Notes under the pieces: generated by a model
Databases searched by the model: none
Told to the model about the DNA's origin: nothing
The model's input: only the letters and a program-made list of their open reading frames with translations
Part shown: in pieces, positions 1 to 11,435 of the stretch
How the letters are laid out: every line of letters starts with the position of its first letter
How positions within the stretch are numbered: position 1 is the first letter of the stretch
Made by a program: the position numbers and the translations under genes
NCBI GenBank assembly: GCA_037447655.1
Contig: JBBHKE010003373.1
Span: forward strand, 40,001 to 104,000
From: Zygnema cylindricum
Lineage: Eukaryota; Streptophyta; Zygnematophyceae; Zygnematales; Zygnemataceae
Length of the DNA stretch: 64,000 bases
Reading direction: 5' to 3'

Positions 1-405
1 TTTTCGTCCTTTCTCACTCTACTTGCCATCAAAATACGCCCAAAGATAGTCAAAAGTAATCTTTTTTAGAGATCTTTCATTTAGATACCATTATTGTCGT
101 GTTTTATCCCAAGAATTGTGAGATAGACGCAGTAGTGGGCGAGGGAGAGAGAGAGGCACTTTAACGGACTTCGCTTTTGTGAAATGGCATCCGTTGCTCG
201 AGACCCCTTTACGGCCCTTGCATGGAAAAACGTTCGTACTGGTTTCCAACAAAAATTTTAAAAGCGTGTGACACGTGTCACAACATCTTCCTATTCGACT
301 GTAACTTGTTACATCAACCAAAATCACGTTGGGAGGTAATTTTAGTAGAAGTTTGAAGATGAGCTAGAGTGACGCGAAAGTGAGTCGAAACGCGTCGAAA
401 TTGTC
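1..405. repeat. Inverted-repeat (foldback) element, left arm, cut by window edge
   Basis: Bases 1-405 read as a diverged reverse complement of about 1010-1495. Base 1 pairs with about 1492, and the pairing runs through the stretch at 327-400, which matches the reverse complement of 1005-1085. The arms are therefore about 400-480 bp around a spacer of about 600 bp, the shape of a foldback or long-TIR (MULE-like) DNA transposon. No transposase is visible and the outer left end lies outside the window, so the target duplication cannot be checked. The open frames on either strand here are mirror images of the repeat and not genes. Confidence 0.6.
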
Positions 406-770
406 GTAGATTTAAAGTTAGAAGATGACGCAAATTGTAGGGATATTTTCATTTTCTGAAAAGTACAATAATATAGCTAAAAAACAGCGTAGCAAAACTA
501 GGTTTCGGTTACATGGGAACATGCCTTTAGTGTGGTTTAATTTTGACGCGGGTGATTCGCTCATTTCATTTCATTTTGTTTCATTTCGTTTGTTTTCATT
601 TGTAATTCTAGTTTCGTTTGTGCTTTTGCGAGTATGTTTAGTGTACATGGTTTGTCTTGTTTCATTTGAGTTTTCGTACAGGAATTTGTTACGGTACCGT
701 AGTTCGTTTCGTGGGAGTTACGTTTTCTGAACTATACTTCCAATTGTTTTGTTTCGAGCATTAGGGTACG

Positions 771-925
771 TCCCCATGTGCCAAAGTAAGGGTTTTTTTC
801 TGTCTTTTTCTTATAAAACTTAGCCCCGTACCGCCTATGTTACAAGCGCACGAATAAGGGCACTTTCCCATGTGATAAAATAAGAGTTCTTTTTCTGTCG
901 TGTTCCTCCAAAACTTAGCCCGCAA
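771..925. repeat. Two direct repeats in the foldback spacer
   Basis: Segments 771-832 and 862-925 are diverged direct copies. Both run from a CCCATGTG motif through a T-rich stretch to AAAACTTAGCCC. Related sequence in the opposite sense (CTAAAAAAC, then AGCAAAACTA, then TTTCGGTTACATGG) occurs at 476-530 and 1769-1825. This is a small dispersed motif set of unknown function. No coding sequence is seen here. Confidence 0.45.
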
Positions 926-1009
926 CGTTAAAATACGCAACCATACCAAAAAAATGAAATTACCACAGTACAATTGCGCCAATTTGAAACTTTAGATGTA
1001 CTGCACTTT

Positions 1010-1495
1010 GTTGTCTAGCGCGTTTCGACCCACTTTCGCGTCCCTCCAGCTCATCTCCAAACTTCTACTCAAATCACCTTGCAAGGTGATTTTAACTAAA
1101 GTTTTATGATATGAACGAATAGGTAGACGTTGTCGCACGAGTCGGAGGTTTTTGAAAACTTTTATGCGCGGAGTACCAAAAAGAAAAACCACTTCACGTT
1201 TCCAGCCTGTGCGTACTTTTTTTTTGTGCACTTTTGTGCGTACTTTTTTCGTGCACTTTTTTTCGTATAGGGGCCGTGGAGGGGTCTCGACCAATGGACG
1301 CCATTTCGTCGAAAGCGAAGTCCGTGAAGGCGCCTCTTTTTCCCTCCCTCTCCCATTGCCGCGTCTATCCCACATTTTTTACAATGAGAAACGACAAGAA
1401 TGGTGTCAAATGAAAGATCTTAGGAAAAGATTACTTTTGACTGTCTTTGGGCATATTTTGATGGCAAGTAGAGTGAGAAAGGATGAAAAAAACAA
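1010..1495. repeat. Inverted-repeat (foldback) element, right arm
   Basis: Partner of the arm at 1-405 in reverse orientation. A 150-bp part (about 1112-1290, with GCGCGGAGTACCAAAAA and GTGCGTAC motifs) is also present at 36673-36825, so the arm belongs to a dispersed family. Further right, 1496-2820 is non-coding with scattered TCTACAACCGTCAC-type motifs and no gene that I can support. Confidence 0.6.
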
Positions 1496-2824
1496 AATCG
1501 GCAAACCATGGCGGAAAGTTGTGGAATTAGTGACGTCGACGCTATCATAAGTGAGCGTGACGTAAAAATATCACAAACCCTACATTGTGACACCACTACA
1601 AGAAGACGCCTACAACCCTCGCAATCTTGTAAACGTCATCAATTATCGCAAAATTTGTAGTCGTCTACAACCGTCACAAATTACACCCAGGTCTACATCC
1701 ATCACAATCTAAAGCAACGCTTCATTGCGTAACTTCGGAACACTCTAAAAGTAGTACGGGAAATTGTCGCTAAAAAACGGATTAGCAAAACTAAGTTTCG
1801 GTTACATGGAAAAGTGCCCTAAATCGGAAAAATAAAAGTACGTTTTGTGTCATAGCCAAACTTAGAATGTACATGTTGTCGTTTTGTGTTTTTCAACCCA
1901 CAGCCACGTCAATAAACGTCATCTTCAAACTTTTATTTAAAACACATCGGCGCGATGTGTTTTAAGACCGTGGTTACATTAGGCCGTGTCAGTAAACGTC
2001 AAAAATACGTTTACTGAAGCCTTCGTTCCACTGTGTCGGCTCAGTAACCGAATTTCTTTCTGCGTGGCACATGTTGGTTGGCTCCAGGTAAGAAACTATT
2101 ACGATCGTGCGAATTTATATAAAATCTTTGACAGCAAAGTATTCCTCACCCTAAATCAAAATATTTTCGGTAAACAAATAGAACACATATTCGCACGTGT
2201 CGAAATTTAAAAAAAAAATCAAACGACGTCAAACGAAGAGTAAAAGTACACGATTCGCTATTATTTGTCCGTTTGCGTTCAATACGACAAAATAAAGTAC
2301 ACAATTTGTTTTTTTATCCGTTTTTAGGGTTTACGGATTTATTTCCGCAAGGGTCTTAAGATTCCGATGCCATTTCACGTCGACAGGACAAAGAGACGCA
2401 AAAGCAAAGCGCATCTCTTTCAACCTTGAAACCGCACAGGCTGGAAAGCGGTACGTCTACAATGTCACGGATAGTCATGCGACGTCACAAGCAGTTAAAA
2501 ATAAAATAACGCGCTTCTTCACAAATTTGTAGATGTCGAACAACCGTCACGGGCATTGTCAGCGTATACAATCGTCACACCTTTAAGTAGCAATTTGACA
2601 ATTTCGTTGTTACACATAGGGACACCTAAAATACGAGTCCGCCGGATCTACGCTAAACAACAAAGCACGTTCGCTAAGTTTCAAGTACATGGAGACACAC
2701 CCTTTGGGTCGCGTTCGTCACCTTGACCAATATTTACCCATCACAAAATTGAAATGACTTGGTTAGTATTTATGTTTTATAAAAATAATTTTTATAAATC
2801 GTGAGATTAGCTTAATTGTCACAT

Positions 2825-2896
2825 GGACCGTTAGCTCAGTGGTAGAGCAATCGACTGCAGATCGATAGGTCTCTGGTTCAAACCCGGAACGGTCCT
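2825..2896 (+). tRNA. tRNA-Cys(GCA)
   Basis: A complete 72-nt cloverleaf. The 7-bp acceptor stem is GGACCGT with ACGGTCC, followed by U73. The D-arm is GCTC/GAGC. The 5-bp anticodon stem ATCGA/TCGAT closes a loop CTGCAGA with anticodon GCA, and the T-arm is TCTGG, TTCAAAC, CCGGA. U73 and the GCA anticodon are both cysteine identity features. A-box (TTAGCTCAGTGG) and B-box (GGTTCAAACCC) promoters are intact. T-runs from 2911 onward can terminate Pol III. No intron. It reads as a functional nuclear-type gene. Confidence 0.95.
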
Positions 2897-2902
2897 CGAA
2901 GT

Positions 2903-2968
2903 ATTCCTTCCTTTTTCTTTTTTCAAAAACCACGAAACCTTCCTTTTTCTTTTTTCAAAAACCACGAA
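2903..2968. repeat. 33-bp tandem duplication with T-runs, downstream of tRNA-Cys
   Basis: The unit CCTTCCTTTTTCTTTTTTC followed by AAAAACCACGAA is present twice in tandem. Each copy contains Pol III terminator-like T-runs. From 2969 to 3700 the DNA is non-coding. Confidence 0.8.
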
Positions 2969-3317
2969 TGATTGTTTGCATACTTAGGGTGACGTTATGA
3001 AACTTAATGAAATGGCCATCAGTCGCCACGTCATAAAACAAATCGCCGTTAGCGTTAATCACTACAGTACATATATAGTATGTACCGTACTGTTCTGTAT
3101 TGTAGCGTTACGGGACTCCGCCGTATGGCCGTGACCAATGTTTGAACGATAAAAAGATTTCGTGCGATTTCCGTACGTCATCGTGTTCGCACATTAAATC
3201 CATCGGTCTCTTCCTAGGGAGTTGACTTCCGATCCACTCCAATTACTGCCGTACAGTCCAACTTATAAATTCTAATGTACCGCAACCAGTTTTGTACTCT
3301 ACAGTACTGTACTGCCC

Positions 3318-3365
3318 CACATGTATGTACGGATAGCCTTTCCACATGTGTGTACGGATAGCCTT
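3318..3365. repeat. Two-copy tandem repeat of about 23 bp
   Basis: CACATGTATGTACGGATAGC and CACATGTGTGTACGGATAGC follow each other, each ending in CTT. The surrounding 3050-3420 is rich in GTAC and TGTACGG motifs. No gene is recognised between 3000 and 4050. Confidence 0.7.
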
Positions 3366-4054
3366 GACCGACTAACAGTACAGTACTTTGACTCGTTACG
3401 CGCATGTGACAGCTGTCTTCTGTACATCACTTCTTTGTCTGAGCCGTGGTTCGCACGTGGAAATCCGCCACATCTACGGCGCATCGTCGATTTGGCGTCG
3501 TTTCGGTTCATTTTTGAATTCTCTATACTGCAACGATCGGACAGATCCTGGCCGTAGGACGAAGATCTCGACGGCCCTGGATCGCCCAATCATTGCAGAC
3601 TGGACCGAAACGGCGCCAATGAATTTCCAGTTTTTCACCTTTAGAGGAAAGTTTGTCGTTTTCTGTTGTCTTTATGTTAAATAGGACAACGGGGAAACTA
3701 TTCATTTTTGTCTTTTCTTGCTGGTTTTAATATCTGTTTGTACTTTTTTTTTTATCTTTTCTCTTTTTTCTTTTCGATTACGGGATGTACGGATTTTTTG
3801 ACCGTACTACCGTACGACTTGGAAACCGGAAAGTACAACAAACAAGCACCAGAAAAGACAAAAAAAGAAAGTAGAAAAGCTGAAAGTATTTTTCGCATTG
3901 TCTTTCTTTGTTTGATGAAAACCGTACGAAAAGACGTACGAATAGACGCACGGAAAGTGTAAGGAAATAGTTCGAGACGTTGTACGGACACTGTACGGAC
4001 AGTGGGGGTGACATGGCGGTCGTGATGGCTGGCGGTCACCACCATCGATTTGGT

Positions 4055-4500
4055 CCACGCACCCGGAGGTCGGGGAGTGGAGGCAGGAACCGGAAATGAG
4101 GGATGGAGGAGGAGGGGAGGAGAGGGGAAGAGGAGGGGGGGAGATGAGAGAGAGGTAAGGGAAGAAGGGGAAGGAATGGTCAGGAGGAGAGGAGGAGGGA
4201 GGGGGTGGGAGGGAAAAGGGGGAAAGGGGAAGGATAAGAAGGAGGAAAAAAACAGGGGAAACTAGGGGAAGGGGAGGAGGAATCGGGGAAAGGTAAGGGG
4301 GAAAGGGGGGAAGGAGAAGGATAGGAAGGAGGAAAAAATGAGGACAAGGAAGAGAATGTATAGAAGAACAAAAGCTAAAAATAAAGGAGGGGAAGGGTGA
4401 AATGGAGAAGGGAGAGAGAGAGTACCAGGGAAGGGTGCAGTATTGGCAAGATAGTGGGGGGGGAGGATGGAGAGAGGAAATGAGAGAGGGGTGAAAGGGA
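4055..4500 (+). repeat. Purine-rich (GGA/GGGA) tract
   Basis: About 430 bp is almost entirely G and A on this strand, with many GGG runs. It is followed by a pyrimidine-rich part (4640-4910). The open frames here encode only G/R/E-rich or P/S-rich low-complexity peptides and are not genes. Such DNA can form triplex or G-quadruplex structures, which is an inference from composition. Confidence 0.75.
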
Positions 4501-5119
4501 GTGAATTTTTTTGATATTGGTTGGGGGGGTGGTTGTTGTGAAGTGGTGGCTTTAATTTTTCCATGGCCTCTCTTTAAAGGGGAGAGAGGAGAAAGGGAGA
4601 GAGTTAGCCCATCAACCTCTGATGGAATCTCCTCTACTCTCTTAAGACGCGAAAAAGTTCCTCTTTTGGAAAAGGTTCTTACTTTTCCCCCCTTTTGTAG
4701 GCTGGTTAAAGTTTGCTTTTATAATTTGTCTTTTCGTGTTCATTTTTTTCTTTTCTTTACAGTATTTTTTTTTTTGTTTCTTCTGTTTTGTATTTTTTGG
4801 AGTATTAGTGTTTTGGGTAACAACCTGCTCTTTTTTTTCTTTCCGGCTTTACTTTCCTGACCACTCCGCTGGTTTTCTAACCATTATCTTTTTTTTTTTT
4901 TTTTCTAAATCCGTTTAATCTGGCGAAAATCTTCACTTTTTCTCCTTTCTGGCTTTACTTTCTGACCTCTACATTTTGAACCTTTGGGGGTTCTAACCAT
5001 TTTCTGTTTTTTTTGTCCTATTTTTGTGGGTTTTAGGAGTTAAAAGCGGTGCCCAAAAATTGGTTTTTGGCGTTTCTTGTCGGTCGGGCCGCCGGAAGAA
5101 TCGAGGCGCCGGATTCGTC

Positions 5120-5720
5120 GGAAAATGCGATTTTGGTCGAAGCCGCGGATATCGTCGGGATATCCATAGACGACTTAAACAAGTAATAAACAAAAAGAAA
5201 AGAAAAAAAAAGAGAAGGAAAGAACTGAAATAAACAATTTATGAAAAATATGTGTGCGCGTTCTTTTTTATTATTATTAAATGGAAGTATGTTTCCGGAT
5301 ATCATCGGGATATAATATGGATATCCGTGGACGAGTTAAAAAAGTAATAAATTAAAAGAAGCTGAAGCGAAATAATTAATGAAGTAGGAATAATTAAATA
5401 ATATTTTTTTGACAAAATGAAAAAAACAAATGAAGCGGGATATCCGCGGATGACGTAAACAGGTAATGAACGAAACAAGTTTGGAGCTGAGGTATTGAAG
5501 TCATGGATGCTTTCAAGATATCCGTTACCGACATATATAAGTGATAAACAAAAAAATAATCGAAAAAAAATTAATAATAAGAATAGTAATAATAATAGAA
5601 GCTGAAGTATTTAGAGTAAGAAGAAATAGATAAACAATACGGTTTTGGTTGAAGATGCAGGTATTGTCGGGATGACCATGGCCGGTTTAACAAATCTTAA
5701 ACAAAAAAAAAAAACTATTT
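5120..5720. repeat. Degenerate tandem repeats (GGATATCC...GTAATAAAC unit)
   Basis: The motif GGATATC-CGTCGGGATATCC, then GAC-TTAAACAAGTAATAAACAAAAA, recurs in diverged form at about 5148, 5296, 5438, 5514 and 5655. Copies are separated by A-rich spacers with GAAGCTGAAG motifs. The spacing of roughly 75-150 bp is irregular, which suggests an old satellite-like array. No coding sequence is supported in 4500-5860. Confidence 0.55.
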
Positions 5721-5868
5721 TTCTGTAAACTCAGGTATTTTGTCGATAATATAATCTCAAAATGACAAGGATACAGTCTGTTTCACCCTACAGTCATTAG
5801 CTCAACCACTATTGTTTCTCTTTTTTTTCCTTTTTGATTGTTTTTTCTTGTGAAAACTTTTGCATTAG

Positions 5869-8683
5869 AGAAACTCTCGTAAATCTCGGAGACATTATTG
5901 AAATTGTCGAACAACGGAAAACGAAAATTCAGGCTGGAAATTGGTTATCACAGTTTTTTTCCATTGTAAACATTTGTTGGTTTATTGGAATTATGGGAGT
6001 CTTGTGCCTCCTGTCACTCAGTTTGATTGCCTTTAGAGGGTGAGTTCTCTCCCTCTCTCTCTCTGCATCTCCCCCACTCCGTCTTTCTTATCTTCCTCTT
6101 TTTTCCATAGTGACTGCATTCGATATCCAAATATTCATTTTTTCGAGTATCTGATGTTTGTATTTGGAACACTAAAAGTACATCGCGCCAAAGTGTTTTA
6201 CCATACACGTTCTTCTACCGCGAATAAACGGATGTTAAAACGTTTTTTCGTGAGACCAACGGGAGAAAATTTTTAACCCAATAATTGGATCCTCCAAAAT
6301 CTGCGGCTGTTAAAACTCGCACTCTAAACCCCCCAAACGTATTTTTTTCTTTGTTAAAAGTATCTTCCTCGTCTGAAAAAATTCTAGAGGCCAACATGAA
6401 CTTTAATTGAAATTATCTTTTTTTTTACACCCAAGCTATGAATTTCCAAAGGCAAAAGATTTAAGAGCATGGGATCTACTTCAAAAGACTTCAATTTTCA
6501 ATTCACAATATTCTTAAAAGGGTATTTTAGAAATTGGATAATGTTAGACTTCGGGAAACATAGAAATTGAAGGAAATTATTGAACGTTCTCTCATATTAT
6601 TTATATAATGAGTACATTTGAGTACATTCAACAATGTTGAAGACACATAAATTTTAATTGGATAAGGTTTATAAGTTCACATCTGGTACACAAGTATGAA
6701 ATGTACGAAATTTGTCTTCACGAAATTGACTTCTCTCCCTCTCTCTCCCTCCAGGCCCTTCATGCATTGGCTCGCAGATGTGGCTGTCTCCATATACCAC
6801 CTCCTCTCTCAGCTGGAACCTCTCTGGCCTCTCTGTTTCTGGCTCCTCTGTGTCTATTTGGCGGCCATTTCTCTCTCTCTACCCCCATTTTCTGCTCAAT
6901 TGGTCGTTGTACTTGCAATGGTCCTTTCCGTAGGAGGTTATATTTACAGAATAAGCAGTGTCCCTAATATAAGCTTCAATTGGCAAGTTGGTTTTCTCTG
7001 TATTTACCTTTCTTTGGCGATGGGCCCTCTGGCTTATAAGGTGAGAGGGAGGGAGAAGGGGACAGGGAGGGGGAGGGAGAAAGGGGCAGGGAGGGGAGAA
7101 GGAGAAGGAGACAGGGAGGGGGAGAGAGAAGGAGGTGGGGTGGGAGAGGGAGTCAGAGAAGCCGTGGAGATTTGGGAAATTGTCATAATTTTGATTTTTT
7201 TGTGCAATTGTTGTTTCTTGTTGTTTTTTGCTTGGAATAATCATAGTGAAACAAAATCTGTCCAATTAACGTCCTTTTCCCTTTCCCCTTTCCTGTCTAT
7301 TTTTTGGTTTGTTTCTCTTTTCTGTGGCAGTTTGACTCGATTCCTTTGGGTGTCGCGACTCTTTTTATCATTTATCAAGCATTCGTGATTTTAATGGCAT
7401 CTAACTTTTACATATTTTTCGACCAACATTTTTTCCGCTTTGACGGAGTAATATGTCTATCCTCATTCATTTTCACAATTTTACTACCGATATTGAAGGC
7501 AAGTTTTTTTGGGTTCCCATCTCTACTTTTATTTTCTTGTATAATTGCTATCAATATTCTCAGGGAAGACTTTTCGATTGGTCATTTAGCTTTTTCATGG
7601 TTTTTTGGGTGGGTTTTTGCTAGAAAGGTTTTGTGAGATGGGGTATTTTTGTTTCTCTAACTTTTCTTTTAGATTGTGGAATCTTTTCCATGTTCACAGT
7701 TCCGTTTAGAAGATCGATTTTTTCGCCCATTTCGTTTTGGACTTTACTACTTTGGACCCATGAGCTTCTTTGGGAATTTTCTTTCCATTTCTTCTTATCG
7801 GTAAAGTACACCTAAATTTTCATCTTTGAAGGTTGAAATAACTTTTAGGATCCATATTAGGGAGGAGGAGAGGAAGAGGGAGCTCGAAAAAATAAAAACA
7901 AGGGGTAGCAACGAAGACGAGGTAGGGAGGAAAATTTTGGAGAGAGAAGAAGGATATGTGGGAAAGAAAAGAGAAGAGAGAGAGAGCTTGGGAATAGTAC
8001 AATTTGCAATTTCACATTCTCACTTACCGTAACATCCACATAGACTGAAAATTCTTCGGGTTTTGTCTCGTATAATTGTCCTATAATTTCTTGCCTAAAT
8101 ATTAAATTATGATGTCCTAAAAATTTGAAAAGTACACACAGAATTGTACAAATACCAGTAAATTTGCTACCAAGGGCAAGCTTGGATCGCACGTGTGACA
8201 CAGTATGAATCCAATCAAATCTATTTTAGCTCAAATTCTTAAAATTAGAATTTACGGGTTCGAATCCCGTCATGTCAACCCAAAAAAAATCAATGTCAAA
8301 AATGTAAAAGAGTAATTATTGAACCGCTCCCTAGTGCATTAATTAAGTTAGATGTTAGGATATTTCTAGTCTGGCTTTGAATTTTGATTTGATTGCCATT
8401 TTTGATTCATTATTATTATTTTTTTTTTGTTTTTTGTGTGTAGGGTTGGTATCACCACATTGGGTCAGTATGTTACCACGAATGTTTTGTATATCACCTC
8501 TGTTCTCACAATGTTTGTATTCGGGACTTTGGTAGATTTCAAGGTGAGATTTAGGATGGATCTCTCTTTCTCCTTCCCTCTCCCTCTCTCACCCACACAT
8601 CATTTCCACGCCATGGACTTTGTCTTCTTATGTCTTAGTGGCTTCAATGTGACAATACAGGACTTTTCCCCATGATAACCTGA
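5869..8683 (+). CDS. Multi-pass membrane protein of unknown family, spliced (5' end not found)
   Basis: I do not recognise the family. The exons I read are 5869-6039, 6755-7040, 7331-7498, 7564-7608, 7673-7800, 8444-8543 and a tentative last exon 8639-8683 ending in TGA. Phases agree at every junction. The first six exons give about 300 residues: a charged N-terminal stretch (IVEQRKTKIQAGNWLSQ) followed by about seven hydrophobic segments (for example CWFIGIMGVLCLLSLSLIAF, LFIIYQAFVILMA, NVLYITSVLTMFVFGTLV). Between the segments lie aromatic and basic loops (FRLEDRFFRPFRFGLYYFGP). Introns have pyrimidine-rich acceptors and GTGAG-type donors; intron 3 has a GC donor (AAG|GCAAGT). Frame conservation over six junctions argues for a real gene, expressed or recently so. 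No start codon or promoter is assigned because upstream exons were not recognised, and no database comparison was possible. Confidence 0.6.
7041..7165 (+). repeat. Purine-rich GGGA repeat inside intron 2
   Basis: Directly after the GTGAGA donor, about 120 bp of GGGAGGGAGAAGGGG-type repeats lie within the intron at 7041-7330. The open frame continuing from exon 2 into it is low complexity and should not be counted as coding. Confidence 0.7.
8226..8280 (+). other. tRNA-like 3' half with B-box, in intron 6
   Basis: TTAGCTCA is followed about 30 nt later by a perfect T-arm (ACGGG, TTCGAAT, CCCGT). The spacing is too short for a full tRNA and no acceptor pairing is found. It could be a degraded tRNA or organelle tRNA fragment, or the head of a SINE. 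From 8684 to 9300 I see no feature. Confidence 0.3.
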
Positions 8684-9301
8684 TGACATATCGAAAAAAA
8701 GCCGTTTATATAACTCTCGTCCGTCAACAGCATCATCGTCAGTGAGAACATTAACTGACATTCAACGCGACAAATAGTACTAACGTCATAATGACGTCAA
8801 GACTATACGGACTGAAAGATTTTGTACGTATACGTAATTTAGTGTTTATAATTTCAGCGGGGATAATTATCGCCGACATAACACAATATAGAGTACTTAA
8901 ATAAATTAGAGTAAACTTCCTCTGTGAAAAAGTTCTATCACACAAATTAGCGTTCATAACTCTAATTGTTTTTTTTGTTTTTTTACTCTAATTTTTTCTT
9001 TACTCTAATTACGATTCGCGGTGTACTGTACTATTGGTCAAGTGCCCATAGTAATGTACCGGTCCGGTCAAGTCTTTCTATACGACGTAGATTCAGTCTT
9101 TTTCTCCAAGTGTTATTTAGTAAGGTTTATATGCCGATACGCTTTTGTGTACCTTTTGACCATTTGTCGCCTACCTCCCAGAGCACCACTCTCCCCCTCC
9201 CCACTGTACAATTACCCCCACACGGTTCCCTCCACCAATCCTAACACTTGCACACACCCATGTGGGGTTGAAAATCCCCTTAAGAGCACGCCACCAATAC
9301 C

Positions 9302-10542
9302 TTGTACAAACCCTATTCCAACCCCACTTTTAAGCAAAGAGCCTCCTTCTCTCATTGGTGCCCCTTACCGTCCACCCCATTTTCAAGAGCACTCTCAACG
9401 TTTGCATTCCCTCTTTCTCAAACACCCACTTTGCCTCCGCCGTCAAGTATTAATCTACCTAGGGTGCCTTGTCCTCACCGTGGAAGGTTATATGTGGCGG
9501 GTGGCGGTTTGTTGAGGCATTTGAAGTCATGTCCTCTTACTCCTTAAGGTATGCTGACCCTTGACAAGGGCCACCATTCTCCACCAATTGTTCGCCAACA
9601 ACCATCTCTTACTAATTGACAACATGTTCGTCGCCTCAACGTTCTTAGGTGTTACCACTTGGGCTATCCACGCCCTGGATTGTACACTCATATCCCCAAC
9701 AATCTTCGTGAATTTGTCGAAGCGGCTCTTTAATTTCCTTTAGCATTATTGGCTGAAGACATCTCCAACGACTCGGCGTGGCACTTACTCCTTTTGTTTC
9801 CTCTTTAGGTTCTGATTTTGCCACCAAAGGGAGGTGTGAGCATTGCTCGTGAGAAAAAAACTCGTTGCCAACAATTTTTGAGAGGGGGATTGGGAGTCAT
9901 TGCAACACGAGCAGACAAAGTGTGTCATAGGTCTTTCCATGTCACCTCCCAAGTGTCATGCCCTAGTCACAAGCTCTACAACGAGACTACATCAGGTTGT
10001 CCATCTTGGTCGTTATAGACAGTTTTCTCGAGCTCCTCGTGCTCTTTGACCTTTCACCCCGTCTTCGTTTTCAAAGGCAATTGAAGCCTTGCGTTTGCTC
10101 CATCATCTTGCCCGTGACGAGCTCTTTCCTTTCGTTGAGGTGTATGATCCACTCGAGTCTTTCGACTTGGAGAGAGAAGCATTTACAAAAGCTTTGATCC
10201 GGTCTCGTCATCTTTTAGTAGGAGGCCCATCTGGCATGGTTTATGAGATCTTGCAAGATGTATTTCCTTTTGAGACCCCCTCTCAAGGTTTTAACCTTCT
10301 TTTTTAAGTGGCTTATGAGTTGGCTTGGGGGCACGTCCCTCATCAAGTTTTACCTCTTCTCAGTGCGACACGTCCCTTAGCTCTTTCAAAACCCGTCGGC
10401 GGCATTCGCCCTATCTCTATTGGATAATTTTTGTACCTTTTGGTGGCTCGTGCAATGTGTATTCAACTTCAAGGGGCATTCTATGACCATTTTACACCGC
10501 ACCAGTTTGGAGTTGCTACCATGGTGAGTTGTGAGGCAGTTG
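9302..10542 (+). pseudogene. LINE-type reverse transcriptase gene, 5' part (decayed, interrupted)
   Basis: A proline-rich leader is followed at about 9470-9545 by a zinc-finger-like motif (CPHRG...GGGLLRHLKSCP) whose second cysteine appears to be replaced by arginine. Several frames then carry RT-family segments, the clearest at 10080-10540: an EALRLLHHLARDELFPFVE stretch, an EAFTKAL-RSRHL--GGPSGM motif, a KPVGGIRPISIG motif (RT fingers) and QGAFYDHF--HQFGVAT. Many stops and frameshifts break it. Sequence that should follow (VHGLRAILDLHP) lies at 14988. Two LTR elements separate the halves. This is a non-LTR-type RT family that I recall from plant genome annotations; the family assignment is from memory and unverified. 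Confidence 0.65.
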
Positions 10543-11426
10543 TGTTGAAAAAGTAATATTAAGGTTACTAGTTTATTTCCTAGACTCTAGATAGGTGAGA
10601 GAGAGAGTAAGGCGGAGAGCCACCATGGATGCCTCCTTAGCAGACAAGGTGCAGACTAAGGAGAGAGAGAGAGAAACGAGTTCTTAACAAACTAACTTGA
10701 CTCAAGCTGGATTTGATCTAGGACCTACAGAATGCCGTTGTATAGCGTAAAAGTCCGACTTGTCCATTAGGTCTTGATAAAACGTTACATATGTACGGGT
10801 GTTATTTGTATTTAAAAAAATTTAAGCGTACATACTTCATTTAAACGAAACGACATACATGAATCGACCTTGAATATCAACGGACGCAATTAAATGTTGA
10901 TCTCATATCGGACGGAGTGGTCATTTGGCGGGTTATGAGCTAAACGTCGGCGGATGACGCGTGGCAAGCCATGAGTGGACAGCGGACATTACGGGATGAA
11001 CGACCATGGCTGAGGAACTAACAGACGTCAGCGGGACGGCCATACCGTACCATGGCTGTACAAAGAATAGATCGGCATCTATACTTTTTTGTATTTTACA
11101 CTCTTATGATTGGTTGAGTACAGTAGTAGGAGGGGGTTCAAAGAGGGATTTAGGACTTAGTCATTTTTGAGGCGCTTCTCTTCGGAGACCTTTTATACTT
11201 ATAGGCCATATTTGGCCAGCCATAACCTAATGCTCATGGAGCAAATTCAGTGATTCTTTTTGCGTTCGGCTCAAGGGAGTCGGGCCTTCACATGAGTGAG
11301 GTTGGTCAAAATTTTTGCGTGCCAAGGTGACACATATTCAATGGGAAATCCAAGCGGGCAAATATTATTCTAGAGGCTTCATATAAGCAGGAGATGTTGT
11401 GGGCCAATGGAGGTCACATAATTGCA
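10543..11426 (+). mobile_element. Solo LTR, family 1 (copy a), target duplication AGTTG
   Basis: Begins TGTTGAAAAAG and ends ATAATTGCA. It is flanked by AGTTG at 10538-10542 and 11427-11431. Removing it restores the RT codons GAG GCA GTT GTT CAT. It carries an antisense B-box module (ATCAAATCC, about 10695-10710), GTAC motifs near 11040-11120, and the conserved CCAATGGAG motif just before its end. No internal region remains, so it arose by LTR-LTR recombination. Confidence 0.85.
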
Positions 11427-11435
11427 AGTTGTTCA

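Noticed and set aside
425-730. 101-codon open frame in the foldback spacer
   Set aside because: Phe/Ser/Val-rich translation of T-rich direct repeats, no homology recognised.
1594-1605. CACTACAAGAAG, similar to the end of a CACTA (En/Spm) transposon
   Set aside because: No matching inverted end, no 3-bp duplication and no transposase found between here and 2820; a 12-bp match alone is weak.
4050-4564. Open frames in the purine tract on both strands
   Set aside because: Low-complexity G/R/E or P/S/F translation of simple sequence.
5024-5305. Open frames in the degenerate repeats as 5' exons of the membrane protein
   Set aside because: Lysine-rich translation of A-rich repeats, no convincing splice sites linking to 5869.
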